64,000 nt of DNA, from the NCBI GenBank assembly GCA_024225635.1, contig JAAEMK010000895.1:1-64000 (forward strand), in the 5' to 3' direction. Origin of the DNA: Desulfobacteraceae bacterium. Its GTDB lineage: Bacteria > Desulfobacterota > Desulfobacteria > Desulfobacterales > Desulfobacteraceae. The translations under genes were made by a program, and so were the position numbers. Positions within the stretch are counted from its first letter, which is position 1, and every line of letters begins with the position of its first letter. Below are positions 1-9,942 of the stretch, in pieces. Under the pieces are notes generated by a model. It was not told the origin of the DNA, did no database searches, and saw nothing but the letters and a program-made list of their open reading frames with translations.

Positions 1-504
1 TCTCAACCGTCCGGATATGTAAAAGACAACACCGATTGTGATGATTTTGACCCAACGATTCATCCGGGTGCTCCGGAAATCAGGGGAGACGGAATTGACC
101 AGGATTGTAACGGTTCTGATTTGCCAAGTATGGACACTCCAGGAAAATATCTTATTTTGACCGATACTTCACCCCAGCGGTTGTCTTCCGAAATGGTGAC
201 CTCTGTGTACTGCTGTGCCGGTACAAATAACATTATTCTTGAAAAAGGTGCCGGCGCTGTTTTAATCAACATGCCGGGAAGCAACATAATAACCATTCAG
301 GACGATGCCGGCATTTTTTCGGTTCGTAAATCCGGAACAACCGTAACCTTCAAGGGCGCGGATGGAACAATGCTGATTATGCCGGCAACAGCCATTGCGC
401 AATCAATTGTTTTCAACGATAAACGCCTTGATTTAAGAATCGATTCAGGATCTGTGATGCTTGGGACACAGGTCGTGGGGGGAACGAGTACTCCAATTGA
501 GTAA
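1..504 (+). CDS. C-terminal part of a secreted MopE-type metal-binding-motif protein (5' end outside window)
   Basis: The frame is open from base 1 to the stop at 502-504, so the start lies outside the window. The first 40 codons carry a MopE-type putative metal-binding motif (DCDD, then IHPGAPE, then DGIDQDCNG), an Asp/Cys-rich motif found in large secreted or surface proteins of Deltaproteobacteria. The remaining ~125 residues are rich in Gly, Ile, Val and Thr and look like beta structure; a run of short strands ([20 protein letters not shown]) suggests a repetitive surface or haemolysin-type calcium-binding fold. No membrane anchor is visible at the C-terminus. The gene converges on the chemoreceptor at 635. 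The motif is seen directly; surface location and metal binding are inferred from the family. Confidence 0.75.
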   Translation, partial: SQPSGYVKDNTDCDDFDPTIHPGAPEIRGDGIDQDCNGSDLPSMDTPGKYLILTDTSPQRLSSEMVTSVYCCAGTNNIILEKGAGAVLINMPGSNIITIQDDAGIFSVRKSGTTVTFKGADGTMLIMPATAIAQSIVFNDKRLDLRIDSGSVMLGTQVVGGTSTPIE

Positions 505-533
505 TGACCACAAATTTTCCCCTTTGGTTCTAA

Positions 534-561
534 AGCCGGGTTCCCTGACGGCAACCCGGCT
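534..561 (+). terminator. Hairpin after the MopE-type gene
   Basis: A perfect 9-bp stem (AGCCGGGTT / AACCCGGCT) with a 10-nt loop starts 30 bases after the stop. No T-run follows, so it may be a weak or Rho-assisted terminator between convergent genes. Confidence 0.4.
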
Positions 562-597
562 GTCAACAGGCAAATACCAGCATGATCTCCCTTTCAA

Positions 598-627
598 GCG
601 CCAGGCCCCCGGGGAGGCCGGCGCCCC
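598..627 (-). terminator. GC-rich hairpin after the chemoreceptor gene
   Basis: GGCGCCGGCC pairs with GGCCTGGCGC (one bulged base) just past the stop of the leftward chemoreceptor gene. Its position between convergent genes fits a terminator, but it lacks a T-tract. Confidence 0.35.
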
Positions 628-634
628 TTTCAGA

Positions 635-2644
635 TCAGATCTTGAATGTCCCCACCAGCCGGTTCAGCTCCTCGGCAAGGGCAAAGAGTTCTTCGGCATT
701 GGTCCTGACGCCGGCGCTGTTCCGGGCCACCCCGGTGACGATGTTGCTCACGTCGGCAATGTCCCCTGAAATCTCCCCGGACACGGAAGAGCTCTGGATC
801 ACATTCTCATTGACCTCCTGTATCCCGACGGAGGCCTGCTGAAGATTCTCGGAGATGTCCCTGGTGGTGACCGACTGCTCTTCCACGGCCGCGGCAATGG
901 TGGCAACGATGTCGTTGACACCGTCGATAACCTTTGAGATTCGTTCGATCTCCATCACGGTCTCCCGGGTGGAGCCCTGGATGCCATCGATCCTTGCCTT
1001 GATCTCCTGGGTGGCCCCGGAGGTCTGACCGGCCAGCTCCTTGATCTCGTTGGCCACAACGGCAAACCCCTTACCCGCCTCTCCGGCCCGGGCCGCTTCA
1101 ATGGTGGCGTTCAAGGCCAGCAGATTGGTCTGCTCGGAAATCTGGGTAATGGCCTCGGTGACGTTGCCGATGTCCAGGGCCGCCGTGCCAAGGTCATTGA
1201 TCTTTGTGGACATGGTCTGTGCCTGGGTAACCATCTCACCTGTCATGGATCTGGCTTTTTCCGAATTCCGGGCGATCTCGGTGATGGTGGAGGTCATCTC
1301 CTCGGTGGCTGCCGCCACAAAGCTGACATTGGTGGAGGCCTGCTCACTGGCTGTTGCCACCGAGTTCACACCGGAACTCATCTCTTCGGCAGCGGCCGCC
1401 ACCATTCTGGTCTTTTCGGCCATGGAGTCCGCGCCTGCGGCCATCTCCTCGGAAAGGCCGGACAGGGTGGTGGAGGACCGGTCCAGGGTTTTCGCGTTTC
1501 CGGCAATATCACCGATGATGTTCTGGAGCTTTGCAATGAACTGGTTGAACCAGTCGGAAAGCTCGCCCACCTCGTCCTTGTTTTTAATCTCGATTCGCCT
1601 GGTGAGATCCCCTTCCCCCTGGGCGATATCCTTGAGCATATCGGATGTACTTGAAACCGGGCTGATGATGGTATTGGAGAAAAAGACCGCAATCAGGGCA
1701 AAACAGGTAATGAGAATAGTGCTGATCAGCATGATAATCTTTGTCAGGGCCACGGCCTCTTCCATGATCTCAGCCTTGGCGATCACCCCGATGAACTTGT
1801 ACCCAAGCCGCTGGGATGTGTAAACGGTGGCAATAAAATCACTCCCTTCATAATCAAGCTCAATGTATCCCGAATCCATCTTTGCAAGGATTTTATACGC
1901 CTCATATTTGAGGTCATCCATTTTTTTGAAACTTGTTTCGGGATTCCCGGGATTGGCGAGGATGGTGCCGTCGCCCTGGACCAGCATGGCAAACCCTGTC
2001 CTGCCGATTTTTACCGCCTTGATGAGATCCGTCAGTGCGGTCAATGAGATATCAAGGCCCCCGACACCTATGTTCCTGCCGTTATCACCCTTTACAGGAG
2101 CCACGATACTGAGTACCGGAACCTGGGTGGAGACGGTCAGATAGGCGGAAGTGATGCGCATTTTGCCCTCCCGAAGGGTATCGGAATACCAGCCCCGTTT
2201 TCTTGGGTCATAGCCCGGGGGCATGGGCGTCAGCAGGGAGGAGCAGAACCCTCCGTGTTCCGTGGCCATGTAAACCTCGCCATAATTTTCATTGGTGGCC
2301 TGAACAATCTTGAAAAATTCGTGAATTCCCGTGGTGACCGCCCCTGCGTCCGCTGGAGGAATAATTTTTGAGGAGGATGTTCCCGTATAATTGGGCAGGC
2401 TATCGTCGGCACCCTTTGGCCGGGGGCTTGTAATGATCTGCCGCAGGGTTGTCTTTCCCCCCTCGAGGAAAAAACACACGGCATTATCAATTTGCTTGAG
2501 TTCGCGGTTGGTGGATGAAATGAACGTTTTCAGGGACTCTTTATTGATATTGATGATCAGCAGTACCGAAATGGTCATTATGGGAAGCAATGCCGCCAGG
2601 ATAAAGCCAATGATCAGTTTTTTCTTGATGGTAAAAAAATGCAT
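635..2644 (-). CDS. Methyl-accepting chemotaxis protein with periplasmic Cache domain
   Basis: 669 residues. An N-terminal membrane segment (about 9-31) is followed by a periplasmic dCache-type sensor (about 35-290; DPRKRGWY and the later [15 protein letters not shown] are typical), a second membrane segment (about 300-325), a HAMP linker with the DEVGEL element, and a long coiled-coil signalling domain. The hairpin tip that binds CheA/CheW is clear ([19 protein letters not shown]). It should sense a small ligand outside the cell, often an organic acid or amino acid in Cache families, and steer CheA. No CheR-tethering pentapeptide is visible at the C-terminus. Last gene of the leftward set 6066-635, 51 bases after the hybrid kinase. 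The family call is firm; the ligand is unknown. Confidence 0.95.
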   Translation of the reverse strand: MHFFTIKKKLIIGFILAALLPIMTISVLLIININKESLKTFISSTNRELKQIDNAVCFFLEGGKTTLRQIITSPRPKGADDSLPNYTGTSSSKIIPPADAGAVTTGIHEFFKIVQATNENYGEVYMATEHGGFCSSLLTPMPPGYDPRKRGWYSDTLREGKMRITSAYLTVSTQVPVLSIVAPVKGDNGRNIGVGGLDISLTALTDLIKAVKIGRTGFAMLVQGDGTILANPGNPETSFKKMDDLKYEAYKILAKMDSGYIELDYEGSDFIATVYTSQRLGYKFIGVIAKAEIMEEAVALTKIIMLISTILITCFALIAVFFSNTIISPVSSTSDMLKDIAQGEGDLTRRIEIKNKDEVGELSDWFNQFIAKLQNIIGDIAGNAKTLDRSSTTLSGLSEEMAAGADSMAEKTRMVAAAAEEMSSGVNSVATASEQASTNVSFVAAATEEMTSTITEIARNSEKARSMTGEMVTQAQTMSTKINDLGTAALDIGNVTEAITQISEQTNLLALNATIEAARAGEAGKGFAVVANEIKELAGQTSGATQEIKARIDGIQGSTRETVMEIERISKVIDGVNDIVATIAAAVEEQSVTTRDISENLQQASVGIQEVNENVIQSSSVSGEISGDIADVSNIVTGVARNSAGVRTNAEELFALAEELNRLVGTFKI

Positions 2645-2695
2645 GCGGGTTTCCTTTGCAAATCAAATTTGTTTCAAATCTCAAGGCTGCGCTTC

Positions 2696-4258
2696 TTAGA
2701 CAAAAGATTCACAACTTTCGTTCAACAGGGTACGAACCGTATCCATAAGCCCATGCAGGCTTACGGGTTTAACCATTATTTTACCGATCTCCTTGGCGGC
2801 TTCCTGTTCAAAAAGCTCCTCGCTGAATCCTGTGCAGATCAGAACAGGAAGACCGGGACGCAGTTTCACAAGCTCGGCGGCCAGCCGGTTCCCGTTCATC
2901 CCCGGCATGGTCATATCCGTTATCACCATGTCGAAGGCCGAAGGGTCCGTACGGAAAAATTCAAGGGCCGAAGGGGCATGGGAAAAAGGTGTCACCCGGT
3001 ACCCCGCATATTCCAGCATCTGTTTTGTCGTGGACAACACTTCCTTTTCGTCGTCTATCAGCAATATGTGTTCATTGCCTTTTTCCAGGGATTCCGATCC
3101 TGTGGCGGGGTGCGCCTCAATGGTGTCATGCACGGGAAGAAAAATTTCGATCAGGGTTCCTTTGCCGGGATTGCTTTGGACAAGCACGGTCCCACCGGCA
3201 TTTTCCACGATGCCGTGGACTATGGACATGCCCATCCCGGTCCCCTTCCCCTTCTCTTTTGTGGTAAAAAACGGATCAAATATCTGATTGACGATCCCCT
3301 TTTCCATGCCGGTCCCGGTATCGGCAACACTCAGATACGCATAGACCCCGGGGGACATTTTGGAAGCCGGACATCCTTTCCACCGTAAATCCAGCTCTTC
3401 CAGCTTGATCGTCAGTATTCCCCCTTCTCCCGTCATGGCGTCGCTGGCATTTGCTGAAAGGTTCATGAGAATCTGATGGACCTGGGTCGGATGGATCTTG
3501 ACCGGGGCGCACCGGTTGTTCACACACGGTCGAACCTCGATGCTCGACGGAATGGAGGAGCTTAAAAAATTCACCACCTCGTGTATGATGGGGGCAAGCT
3601 GTATGGGCCCCGGAACAGGGATGTCCCGGCGGGAAAAGGTCAGTATCCGGGAAACCAGGTCCCTGGCCCGGATTCCTCCCATATAAATTTTCTCAGCCCT
3701 CTTATGGATGGGATCTCCCTTGGGAACATCCATGAGGAGCATTTCCGTATGGCCGAGAATGGGAAAGAGAATATTGTTTAAATCGTGGGCAATCCCACCG
3801 GCAAGGCTCCCAAGGGTCTCCATTTTCTCCACCTGCCTGAGGCGGCATTCCAGCATATCCCTTTCCTGCCGTATCTTTTGGCGCTCAATCGCATACCGGA
3901 GGGTTCTGTCAAGGAGCCGGGCATCCATATCGTCCTTGATAAGATACTCCCGGGCCCCTTTTGCCACGGCTTCGACAGCCATCTCTTCATCACGGTCCCC
4001 GGCCAGAACCACCACCGGCACCTCCGGGCAGCTGCCGGTTACCCGGGAAACCGCTTCAATGCCATTGGCGCCGGGCAGGCAAAGATCAAGGAGAATGGCG
4101 TCCGGCTGTGTGACCGCAAGGGCCTGCATCAGACACTGTAAGGAAGCGTGGATGTCAACCCGGTAGGAGGTGAGGGGTGATTCCCGTAAGATTTCCATGA
4201 TCCGCCTTGCATCGTCCGGGTTACTCTCAACCAGGAAAACATAAACATCAGCTGCCAT
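2696..4258 (-). CDS. Hybrid signalling protein: receiver - histidine kinase - receiver
   Basis: 520 residues. The N-terminal receiver (1-120) has its phospho-acceptor Asp at 58 (ILLD). A short coiled linker leads to a HisKA domain with His158 (GGIAHDLNN), followed by an HATPase domain with N-box (LSANASDAM), G1 (DTGTGM), F (DPFFTTK) and G2 (GTGMGMSIV) motifs. A second receiver (about 395-515) carries ITDMTMPGMNG. There are no membrane segments, so this is a soluble relay kinase receiving a signal through its first receiver. It lies between the PAS-LuxR regulator and the chemoreceptor in the same direction, suggesting a shared circuit. No separate output domain is present, so a partner regulator is expected; the LuxR-type protein next door is a candidate by position only. 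Confidence 0.93.
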   Translation of the reverse strand: MAADVYVFLVESNPDDARRIMEILRESPLTSYRVDIHASLQCLMQALAVTQPDAILLDLCLPGANGIEAVSRVTGSCPEVPVVVLAGDRDEEMAVEAVAKGAREYLIKDDMDARLLDRTLRYAIERQKIRQERDMLECRLRQVEKMETLGSLAGGIAHDLNNILFPILGHTEMLLMDVPKGDPIHKRAEKIYMGGIRARDLVSRILTFSRRDIPVPGPIQLAPIIHEVVNFLSSSIPSSIEVRPCVNNRCAPVKIHPTQVHQILMNLSANASDAMTGEGGILTIKLEELDLRWKGCPASKMSPGVYAYLSVADTGTGMEKGIVNQIFDPFFTTKEKGKGTGMGMSIVHGIVENAGGTVLVQSNPGKGTLIEIFLPVHDTIEAHPATGSESLEKGNEHILLIDDEKEVLSTTKQMLEYAGYRVTPFSHAPSALEFFRTDPSAFDMVITDMTMPGMNGNRLAAELVKLRPGLPVLICTGFSEELFEQEAAKEIGKIMVKPVSLHGLMDTVRTLLNESCESFV

Positions 4259-4398
4259 CAGCGCCTCTAACTTCTTTACGGGGACACACGCCCCTGGTTT
4301 CTATTGTTCAGCTTACAATAGCCGACACTTATAGCATAAAAACGGAGGGGCGGAATGCGGGAAGAATATAGGAAGAATATAGGGGCAAAACCTACATA

Positions 4399-6066
4399 TC
4401 ACTTAAGGGAACACAGTTTGTTCCTAAGGCTTATTTTTTTGTTCTGGAGACCCATTTTTTTCCTGATTTGAATCCGGTGCCAGTCAACGGTCCCTTTGGA
4501 GATATTCATAACCCCCGCGATTTCCTTTGATGTCTTTCCAATTTTTATCAAGTTGGCGATTTTTATTTCAGCCGGACTCAAATTAAAATATCTTGAGTTC
4601 AATTTGGAAACCAATGGGTCAAACGCCTGCTCGATGTTAAATTCGATCACCTTGACATAGGTCTCCTGGAGCGGGTCCAGGGAGGATAATTTCAATTTAT
4701 CCAGATAGGGAACGATGTGGGTTTTCAAATGGGAGATGACGTGTTCCTTGAGATCCTCCCTGGCTTCGTCCTTATTATCGATCACCACCCTAAGCGCCGT
4801 GTTCAACTCCCGGAGGGTCTCGGTTTTCTCCTGTAATTCACGGTTTGCATTTTCAAGGTCCGCAGTTCTGTTTTTTACTTTTTTATCCAGGTTCCTGTTT
4901 ATTTTCTTCAATTCTTCCTGGAACTGTTTCAGTTCTGTTACATCCGCCGCCACCCCGACCAGGAATCTGATATTTCCCGCATCATCGGTCACCGGATACC
5001 CCCGGTCCTGTACCCAGGCGACGGATTTGTCCGGCCGGAGAATTCGGTACTCATAATTCCACACGCCCCGGGCATGCAGCGCTTCGAAATTTCGAAATTT
5101 CTTTCTGTCATCGGGATGGATGGCATCCAGGAAGGAATGGGGTTCCTCATAGAGACGCTTCCGGCTTCTGCCCCATGCGGTTTCATATGCGGGACTCACA
5201 TAGAGCATCTCTTGAATCCCCGGGGTGCTCACCCAGAATACGTCCTGAACGGTTTCGGTAATCAGCCTGAATTTTTCTTCTTTCTCTTGAAGCTCCTTGA
5301 GAAATTGCTTTTTTTCGGTAATATCCAGGATCAATGCCGCCACCCGGTCAACCTCTTCCGAATCAATTCCCTTTATCGGATAGTAATTGACTTCCAGCCA
5401 TCGGGGCCCTTTGTCCGGATGTGCGTATTCCATTTCATACTTCACCCTTTCTCCCTTGAAACTCTTCTCAAGAAAGGACCTGACTGTCTGGTTAAACACA
5501 TTCTCGGGCAACAGCTCAAAGGCCTTGCGGCCGATGACCTCATCCCTTTTTGCACCACGATAGGCTAAATAAGCATGATTGACCATCCGGAAAGTATACT
5601 CCCGGTCAACCACACAGACCATGTTCGGTGTTGATTCCAATACTTTTTCATACTCTTCAAACAGACGGTCTTTGTTTTCACTTGGAATTGTTTGTCTCTC
5701 CAACGATTTCCCCCACCCAAGATCACGGGTTGTCGCGACAATGCTCCCGGCTTCGCCGGCACCGGATTTCATGACCGTCCTGCCGGTGGTTTCAACCCAC
5801 ACGTAATGACCGTTTTTATGCCGGATTCGGTAGGGACGCGTATGAAATCTCTCTTTACCGGGAATTGTCTCGAGGCCCTTTATTTCAAGATCATCGGAAT
5901 GGAAAAATTCAGAAGGCATTCGTCCGACCAGTTCTTCAGGACCATACCCGATCAAATCACGGCATGCCGGAGATACGTACATGCAAACGCCGTCTGGTGA
6001 ATGCAGGGTTACCAGATCTGAGGAATACTCCGCAAGCAACTGATAAAAACCATCATTTCGTTCCAA
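4399..6066 (-). CDS. Multi-PAS regulator with C-terminal LuxR-type helix-turn-helix
   Basis: 555 residues. Three PAS/PAC repeats are visible (roughly 5-125, 140-255 and 265-385), each with a PAC tail such as PYRIRHKNGHYVWVE or EYRILRPDKSVAWVQDRG. A coiled coil (about 385-430) leads to a LuxR/GerE-type DNA-binding domain at the end (LSPAEIKIANLIKIGKTSKE, then NISKGTVDWHR). There are no membrane segments and no kinase domain, so it should be a cytoplasmic one-component sensor-regulator. The start is a TTG preceded by AAAGGA. It heads the leftward group with the hybrid kinase and chemoreceptor, with a 140-base gap before the kinase. PAS ligand and targets are unknown. Confidence 0.9.
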   Translation of the reverse strand: MERNDGFYQLLAEYSSDLVTLHSPDGVCMYVSPACRDLIGYGPEELVGRMPSEFFHSDDLEIKGLETIPGKERFHTRPYRIRHKNGHYVWVETTGRTVMKSGAGEAGSIVATTRDLGWGKSLERQTIPSENKDRLFEEYEKVLESTPNMVCVVDREYTFRMVNHAYLAYRGAKRDEVIGRKAFELLPENVFNQTVRSFLEKSFKGERVKYEMEYAHPDKGPRWLEVNYYPIKGIDSEEVDRVAALILDITEKKQFLKELQEKEEKFRLITETVQDVFWVSTPGIQEMLYVSPAYETAWGRSRKRLYEEPHSFLDAIHPDDRKKFRNFEALHARGVWNYEYRILRPDKSVAWVQDRGYPVTDDAGNIRFLVGVAADVTELKQFQEELKKINRNLDKKVKNRTADLENANRELQEKTETLRELNTALRVVIDNKDEAREDLKEHVISHLKTHIVPYLDKLKLSSLDPLQETYVKVIEFNIEQAFDPLVSKLNSRYFNLSPAEIKIANLIKIGKTSKEIAGVMNISKGTVDWHRIQIRKKMGLQNKKISLRNKLCSLK

Positions 6067-6231
6067 ATTCTTAAATCCTTTTTTTCAATCTCTCAACTTT
6101 CCGGAAAGTAAATTGATCCTCCCCCGGCCCCAATGCCACGAGGATATCCATGGGCTGTCTACCGACGACCACTCCAATAGCATAAATACAGGTCCGTGTC
6201 ATATAAGAAGAACATATGGTCAAAACCTCCA

Positions 6232-7320
6232 CTATGGAATTTTAACATCAGGCCCCATCTTTTTCATCATCCGCCGCATCCGTTCCAGCTTTTCGGGGTC
6301 GATCCGCACATCCCCCCGGTACCCGGGCCTTTCCATCCGGGGGGTCATGAGCTGAAGATACTCCCGGCTGGTGATCCTGCTCTGCCAGTGGCCTTGAAAC
6401 CTGGCCGCGCCGATGCCCACGGCAAAAAGCGCCACAAGGGCCATGCCCATGCCCGCCTGTTTCACCGGCATCTTTCCCAAAAACAGGGAAAAACCGATGG
6501 CCTTGTCTTCGGGACAGGCAGAGACGCACCCCATGCAGGCGCTGCACTCCGAAGAGTTGATGCTCCTCTTTTCCCGGATATTGATCATGGAGGGACAGGC
6601 GCGTTCACATTTTCCGCAGCCAGTGCAGGCGGAAGGGTTCCGTCGTATCCGTCCCAGGCTGACAAGGCCGATGATCCCCAGGAGCGCCCCATAGGGACAA
6701 AGATACCGGCACCAGAAATGGCGGATCACAACCGAGAGAACCGCGAGAGCAAGAATCACCCCCAGGGCCGGGGGAGAGATATGGGTAAAAAACCCGAGCA
6801 TCTTGATGTCGGCAAGAATATTGTAAGAACTCTCCAGAAAACCCTTGACCGACGCCAGGGGCATTTTCAGGAAAATGGTCCAAACAAAGAACCCCAGGAT
6901 GACGTATTTCAGGGAACGAAGCCCCCTGTCCAGCCATTTGGGCACCCGCACCCGGCGCTTGAAGATCAATCCGTTCAGCCGGGCCAGGAAATCTGAAACA
7001 AGTCCCACGGGACAGATCCAGGAACAGAACCCCCGCTTGAACAGCAGGGCGGTGAGACAGATGATCAGGAAAATGACCAGGGCCGCCGGGTGAACCTGGT
7101 TGATGATGCCGGTAAAGAGGAAATATTTCAGGCTCAGCAAGGCGCTGATGGGAAGAAACGCCTCCACACCCGGAGGCCGCTCCACCATGGGGATTGCCCC
7201 GCCGGCAAGGGCGGAGGCAAACCGGTAAAATTGAATGCCGATAAATAGGGTGACCACAAGAGACCCTGCCTGGACCATGCGCCGTACCAATCCGGCCCTG
7301 TTGTTTTTCCGATTTTTCAA
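6232..7320 (-). CDS. NapH/NosR-type membrane polyferredoxin
   Basis: 362 residues from the TTG at 7320, chosen because AAGGAG lies 8 bases upstream; a TTG two codons earlier sits too close to that site. Several membrane segments surround two conserved cysteine loops (CSWICPVGL and CRYLCPYGA), followed by two [4Fe-4S] motifs (CTGCGKCERACP and CSACMGCVSACP). This is the NapH/NosR/RdxA-type architecture, in which a membrane protein moves electrons from the quinone pool to periplasmic or cytoplasmic partners. A final membrane helix and a short polar tail follow the clusters. It is divergent from a sigma-54 activator with a cysteine-rich PAS domain. The exact electron partner cannot be told from the sequence. 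Confidence 0.85.
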   Translation of the reverse strand: MKNRKNNRAGLVRRMVQAGSLVVTLFIGIQFYRFASALAGGAIPMVERPPGVEAFLPISALLSLKYFLFTGIINQVHPAALVIFLIICLTALLFKRGFCSWICPVGLVSDFLARLNGLIFKRRVRVPKWLDRGLRSLKYVILGFFVWTIFLKMPLASVKGFLESSYNILADIKMLGFFTHISPPALGVILALAVLSVVIRHFWCRYLCPYGALLGIIGLVSLGRIRRNPSACTGCGKCERACPSMINIREKRSINSSECSACMGCVSACPEDKAIGFSLFLGKMPVKQAGMGMALVALFAVGIGAARFQGHWQSRITSREYLQLMTPRMERPGYRGDVRIDPEKLERMRRMMKKMGPDVKIP

Positions 7321-7454
7321 TGTCAATGCTCCTTCTTGTATTTGGTGAACAGGTCAGGCAAGCCCGGCCCATGTAATAATAGGGACGGTTCCGCATTTTT
7401 CAAACCCGCCGGGCCAATTTCCCATAAAAACCATGGAATCCGCTTCCGGGCTGT

Positions 7455-7470
7455 GATACATATCTGTATC
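7455..7470. promoter_or_regulatory. Palindrome GATACA-N4-TGTATC between divergent genes
   Basis: A perfect 6+4+6 inverted repeat lies between the divergent polyferredoxin and sigma-54 activator genes. Its position suits an operator; the cognate protein is unknown. Confidence 0.3.
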
Positions 7471-7598
7471 TCGGCCTCCGGCGTTGACCGTTTTTATATG
7501 GGTCAGGCGGAGTCTGAAAATTGAGTCCGTATCTTAATCGACATTCATGGGAGAAAGCGGGAACAAGAATCCAGGGCAGCCCCCTGGGAGAGAGATTT

Positions 7599-8969
7599 AT
7601 GGTTTATATTGACGACTTCATATCAGACAGGAAAACCCTCGAACTCGTTCTGGACAATCTCAAGGACGGTATCATTGCCCACGACCTGGACCGGAAAATC
7701 ATCTTTTTCAACAAAGAGGCGGAAAAGATCACGGGCTATTCAAAGGACGACGTCATGGGCAAGGACTGCCACGAGGCATTCGGCGCCCCCTTTTGCGGAG
7801 ACCGGTGCTCCTTCTGCGGCACCCTGCCGGATCTCGAGCACCGGCTTGAATACCCGGTAACCATCCTCACAAAGACAAAGGAGACCCGGCAGATAGAGAT
7901 GAGCATCACCGGCATCTTTGACAAAAAGGTCTTCAAGGGGGTGATCGCCTCGTTCAGGGACATGACCAAGTACACCGAGCTTGCCACCCGGGCCGAGGAA
8001 CTCACCTCGTTTTCCGGCATCATCGGCAAGGACAGCTCCATGCGCCAGATCTTCCAGCAGATACGTGATGTGTCCCAGTACGACTATCCCGTCCATATCA
8101 ACGGCGAGACCGGCACGGGCAAGGAGCGGGTGGCCTCGGCCCTTCACTCGGAGAGCAAGCGGGCCCGTTCCCCCTTTGTACCGGTCAACTGCGGCGCCAT
8201 CCCAGAAGGCCTGGTTGAAAGCGAACTGTTCGGCCATGTCAAAGGGGCGTTCTCCGGGGCTGTTAAGGAAAGAAAGGGACGGTTTGAGCTTGCCCACAAA
8301 GGCACGCTGTTTCTCGACGAGGTGGCCGAGCTGCCAAAGCCCATGCAGGTGAAGCTGCTGCGATTCCTCCAGGAGGGCGTGCTCGAACGGGTCGGCGGAG
8401 AAAAGAGCATCAAGGTGGACGTGAGAATCATCAGCGCCACCAACAAGAACCTTGCCAGGGAGGTGGAAAAGGGAAATTTCAGGAAGGACCTGTTCTACCG
8501 GCTCAACGTGATTCCCATGCACCTTCCCCCCCTGAGTCAAAGGCGCAACGACATTCCGCTTCTCATCGCCCATTTCCTGAAGCGGGCAGAGGACGAGATC
8601 CACACAACCGTGCCCCCATTTTCCAAGGACGCCATCCGGGTGATGATGGACTACGACTGGCCAGGGAACGTCAGGGAGCTCCAGAACGCGGTCCAGTTCG
8701 CCATCGTCCGGTGCAAGTCCGGCGAAATCATGCCCATGGACCTGCCCATGGAACTCAGGGCCGTTCCGGAAAACGGTTTCGCCCCCTACCTGCCCGAACC
8801 AAGAATCAACCAGGGCAAGCTCGATCTTGAGTCGGTGAAAACAGCCCTGGAACGAACCGGGGGCAACAAGGCCAAGGCGGCCCGGGATCTGGGGGTTGGA
8901 AGGGCCACCCTCTACAGGTTCCTTGAAAAAAATCCCTTGGCGGCCGATTTTGCGGACTCCCTCAAATAA
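7599..8969 (+). CDS. Sigma-54-dependent transcriptional activator with Cys-rich PAS domain
   Basis: 456 residues from the ATG at 7599, preceded by GGGAGAGAG; the open frame extends further upstream but without a better start. An N-terminal PAS domain (about 8-130) contains a cysteine cluster (CHEAFGAPFCGDRCSFC). It is followed by an AAA+ sigma-54 interaction domain with Walker A GETGTGKE, the GAFTGA loop in the variant form GAFSGA, and Walker B LFLDEVAEL. A Fis-type helix-turn-helix closes the protein (NKAKAARDLGVGRATLYRFL). It would activate sigma-54 promoters in response to a signal seen by the PAS domain, perhaps redox. Divergent from the polyferredoxin gene, 20 bases upstream of the cation transporter. 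Targets are not identifiable here. Confidence 0.92.
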   Translation: MVYIDDFISDRKTLELVLDNLKDGIIAHDLDRKIIFFNKEAEKITGYSKDDVMGKDCHEAFGAPFCGDRCSFCGTLPDLEHRLEYPVTILTKTKETRQIEMSITGIFDKKVFKGVIASFRDMTKYTELATRAEELTSFSGIIGKDSSMRQIFQQIRDVSQYDYPVHINGETGTGKERVASALHSESKRARSPFVPVNCGAIPEGLVESELFGHVKGAFSGAVKERKGRFELAHKGTLFLDEVAELPKPMQVKLLRFLQEGVLERVGGEKSIKVDVRIISATNKNLAREVEKGNFRKDLFYRLNVIPMHLPPLSQRRNDIPLLIAHFLKRAEDEIHTTVPPFSKDAIRVMMDYDWPGNVRELQNAVQFAIVRCKSGEIMPMDLPMELRAVPENGFAPYLPEPRINQGKLDLESVKTALERTGGNKAKAARDLGVGRATLYRFLEKNPLAADFADSLK

Positions 8970-8989
8970 AAACAACAAAGGAGCGGGCT

Positions 8990-9895
8990 ATGGACACCCC
9001 TGAGCGCTATGTTCGCAGGATCACCTGGATCGGACTTGTTGCCAATATCCTGCTCTCCGGCATCAAGTTCCTTGCGGGCGTACTGGGAAACAGCCAGGCC
9101 CTGATGGCGGACGCGGTCCACAGCCTCTCCGACACCATCACGGACATTGCCGTAATCCTGGGATCGTTCTTCTGGTCCGAACCGCCGGACCAGTGCCACC
9201 CCCATGGCCACCAGCGCATCGAAACCATGGTCACCATCGTCATCGGCACCATGCTTCTTCTGGCGGGTGTGGGGGTCGGGTGGCACTCTGTCACCACCCT
9301 CCACCTGGAGGAATCGGTGACAAGGCCCGGCCCCATCGCCCTGATCGTGGCGGCAATCTCCCTTGTCACCAAGGAGATTCTCTACCGCTGGACCGACCGT
9401 GCAGGCATACGGGTCAACAGCAGCGCCCTTCGGGCAAATGCCTGGCACCACCGGCTGGACGCCGTCAGCTCGATCCCGGTATTCCTTGCCGTGGCCGGCG
9501 CCATGCTCTTCCCGAACCTCACCTTTCTCGACCATGTGGGCGCCCTGATCGTCTCGATCTTCATCGTCCAGGCCTCGTTCAAGATCCTGTTGCCGGGATT
9601 TGGAGAGCTCCTGGAAGCAGGGGCCTCGGCAGAGACCCTGGCAGAGATCAAATCCCTTGCGGAGAGCCACCCGGAGGTGATCGAAATCCATAAGCTCAGG
9701 ACCCGCTACCTGGGCTCGACCCTTCGCATCGATTTTCACCTGGTGGTGGACGGTGAGCTGACCATAAGGCAGGGCCATGACATTGCGGAAAAAATCAAGA
9801 CAGATCTCATCTCAGAACTCCCGGACCTTTCGGACGCCATCATCCACATCGAACCAAGCGATCTGCTTGATCAGGATCCAACGGCGCCTGACTGA
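8990..9895 (+). CDS. Cation diffusion facilitator (CDF) metal transporter
   Basis: 301 residues with about six membrane helices. The CDF metal-site signatures are present: HSLSDTITD in helix 2, the HPHGHQRIE loop, and the HHRLD motif in helix 5. The C-terminal third is the ferredoxin-like cytoplasmic domain of the family (HKLRTRYLGSTLRIDFHLVV). It should export Zn2+, Fe2+, Mn2+ or similar ions by proton antiport across the inner membrane. The start is an ATG preceded by AAAGGAG, 20 bases after the sigma-54 activator. It converges on an ArsR-family metal repressor. Family is firm; metal choice is not. Confidence 0.93.
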   Translation: MDTPERYVRRITWIGLVANILLSGIKFLAGVLGNSQALMADAVHSLSDTITDIAVILGSFFWSEPPDQCHPHGHQRIETMVTIVIGTMLLLAGVGVGWHSVTTLHLEESVTRPGPIALIVAAISLVTKEILYRWTDRAGIRVNSSALRANAWHHRLDAVSSIPVFLAVAGAMLFPNLTFLDHVGALIVSIFIVQASFKILLPGFGELLEAGASAETLAEIKSLAESHPEVIEIHKLRTRYLGSTLRIDFHLVVDGELTIRQGHDIAEKIKTDLISELPDLSDAIIHIEPSDLLDQDPTAPD

Positions 9896-9942
9896 TCCAG
9901 GAGGGGGAGTTTATCCGTGGGATACGGTAAAAAGGGAGGACT

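Noticed and set aside
1041-1823. Long open frame on the plus strand opposite the chemoreceptor gene
   Set aside because: It is the antisense of a GC-rich coding region with a clear chemoreceptor product; composition and lack of motifs mark it as a shadow.
4301-4321. CTATTGT-N7-ACAATAG repeat upstream of the hybrid kinase
   Set aside because: Only 7 bp in an AT-rich gap; expected by chance and without supporting promoter boxes.
7740-8978. 412-codon minus-strand frame opposite the sigma-54 activator gene
   Set aside because: Antisense of an obvious AAA+ activator; no recognisable domain.
8912-9778. 288-codon minus-strand frame opposite the CDF transporter gene
   Set aside because: No motif, overlaps two clear plus-strand genes, and reads as low-complexity Gly/Asp/His sequence typical of antisense frames.
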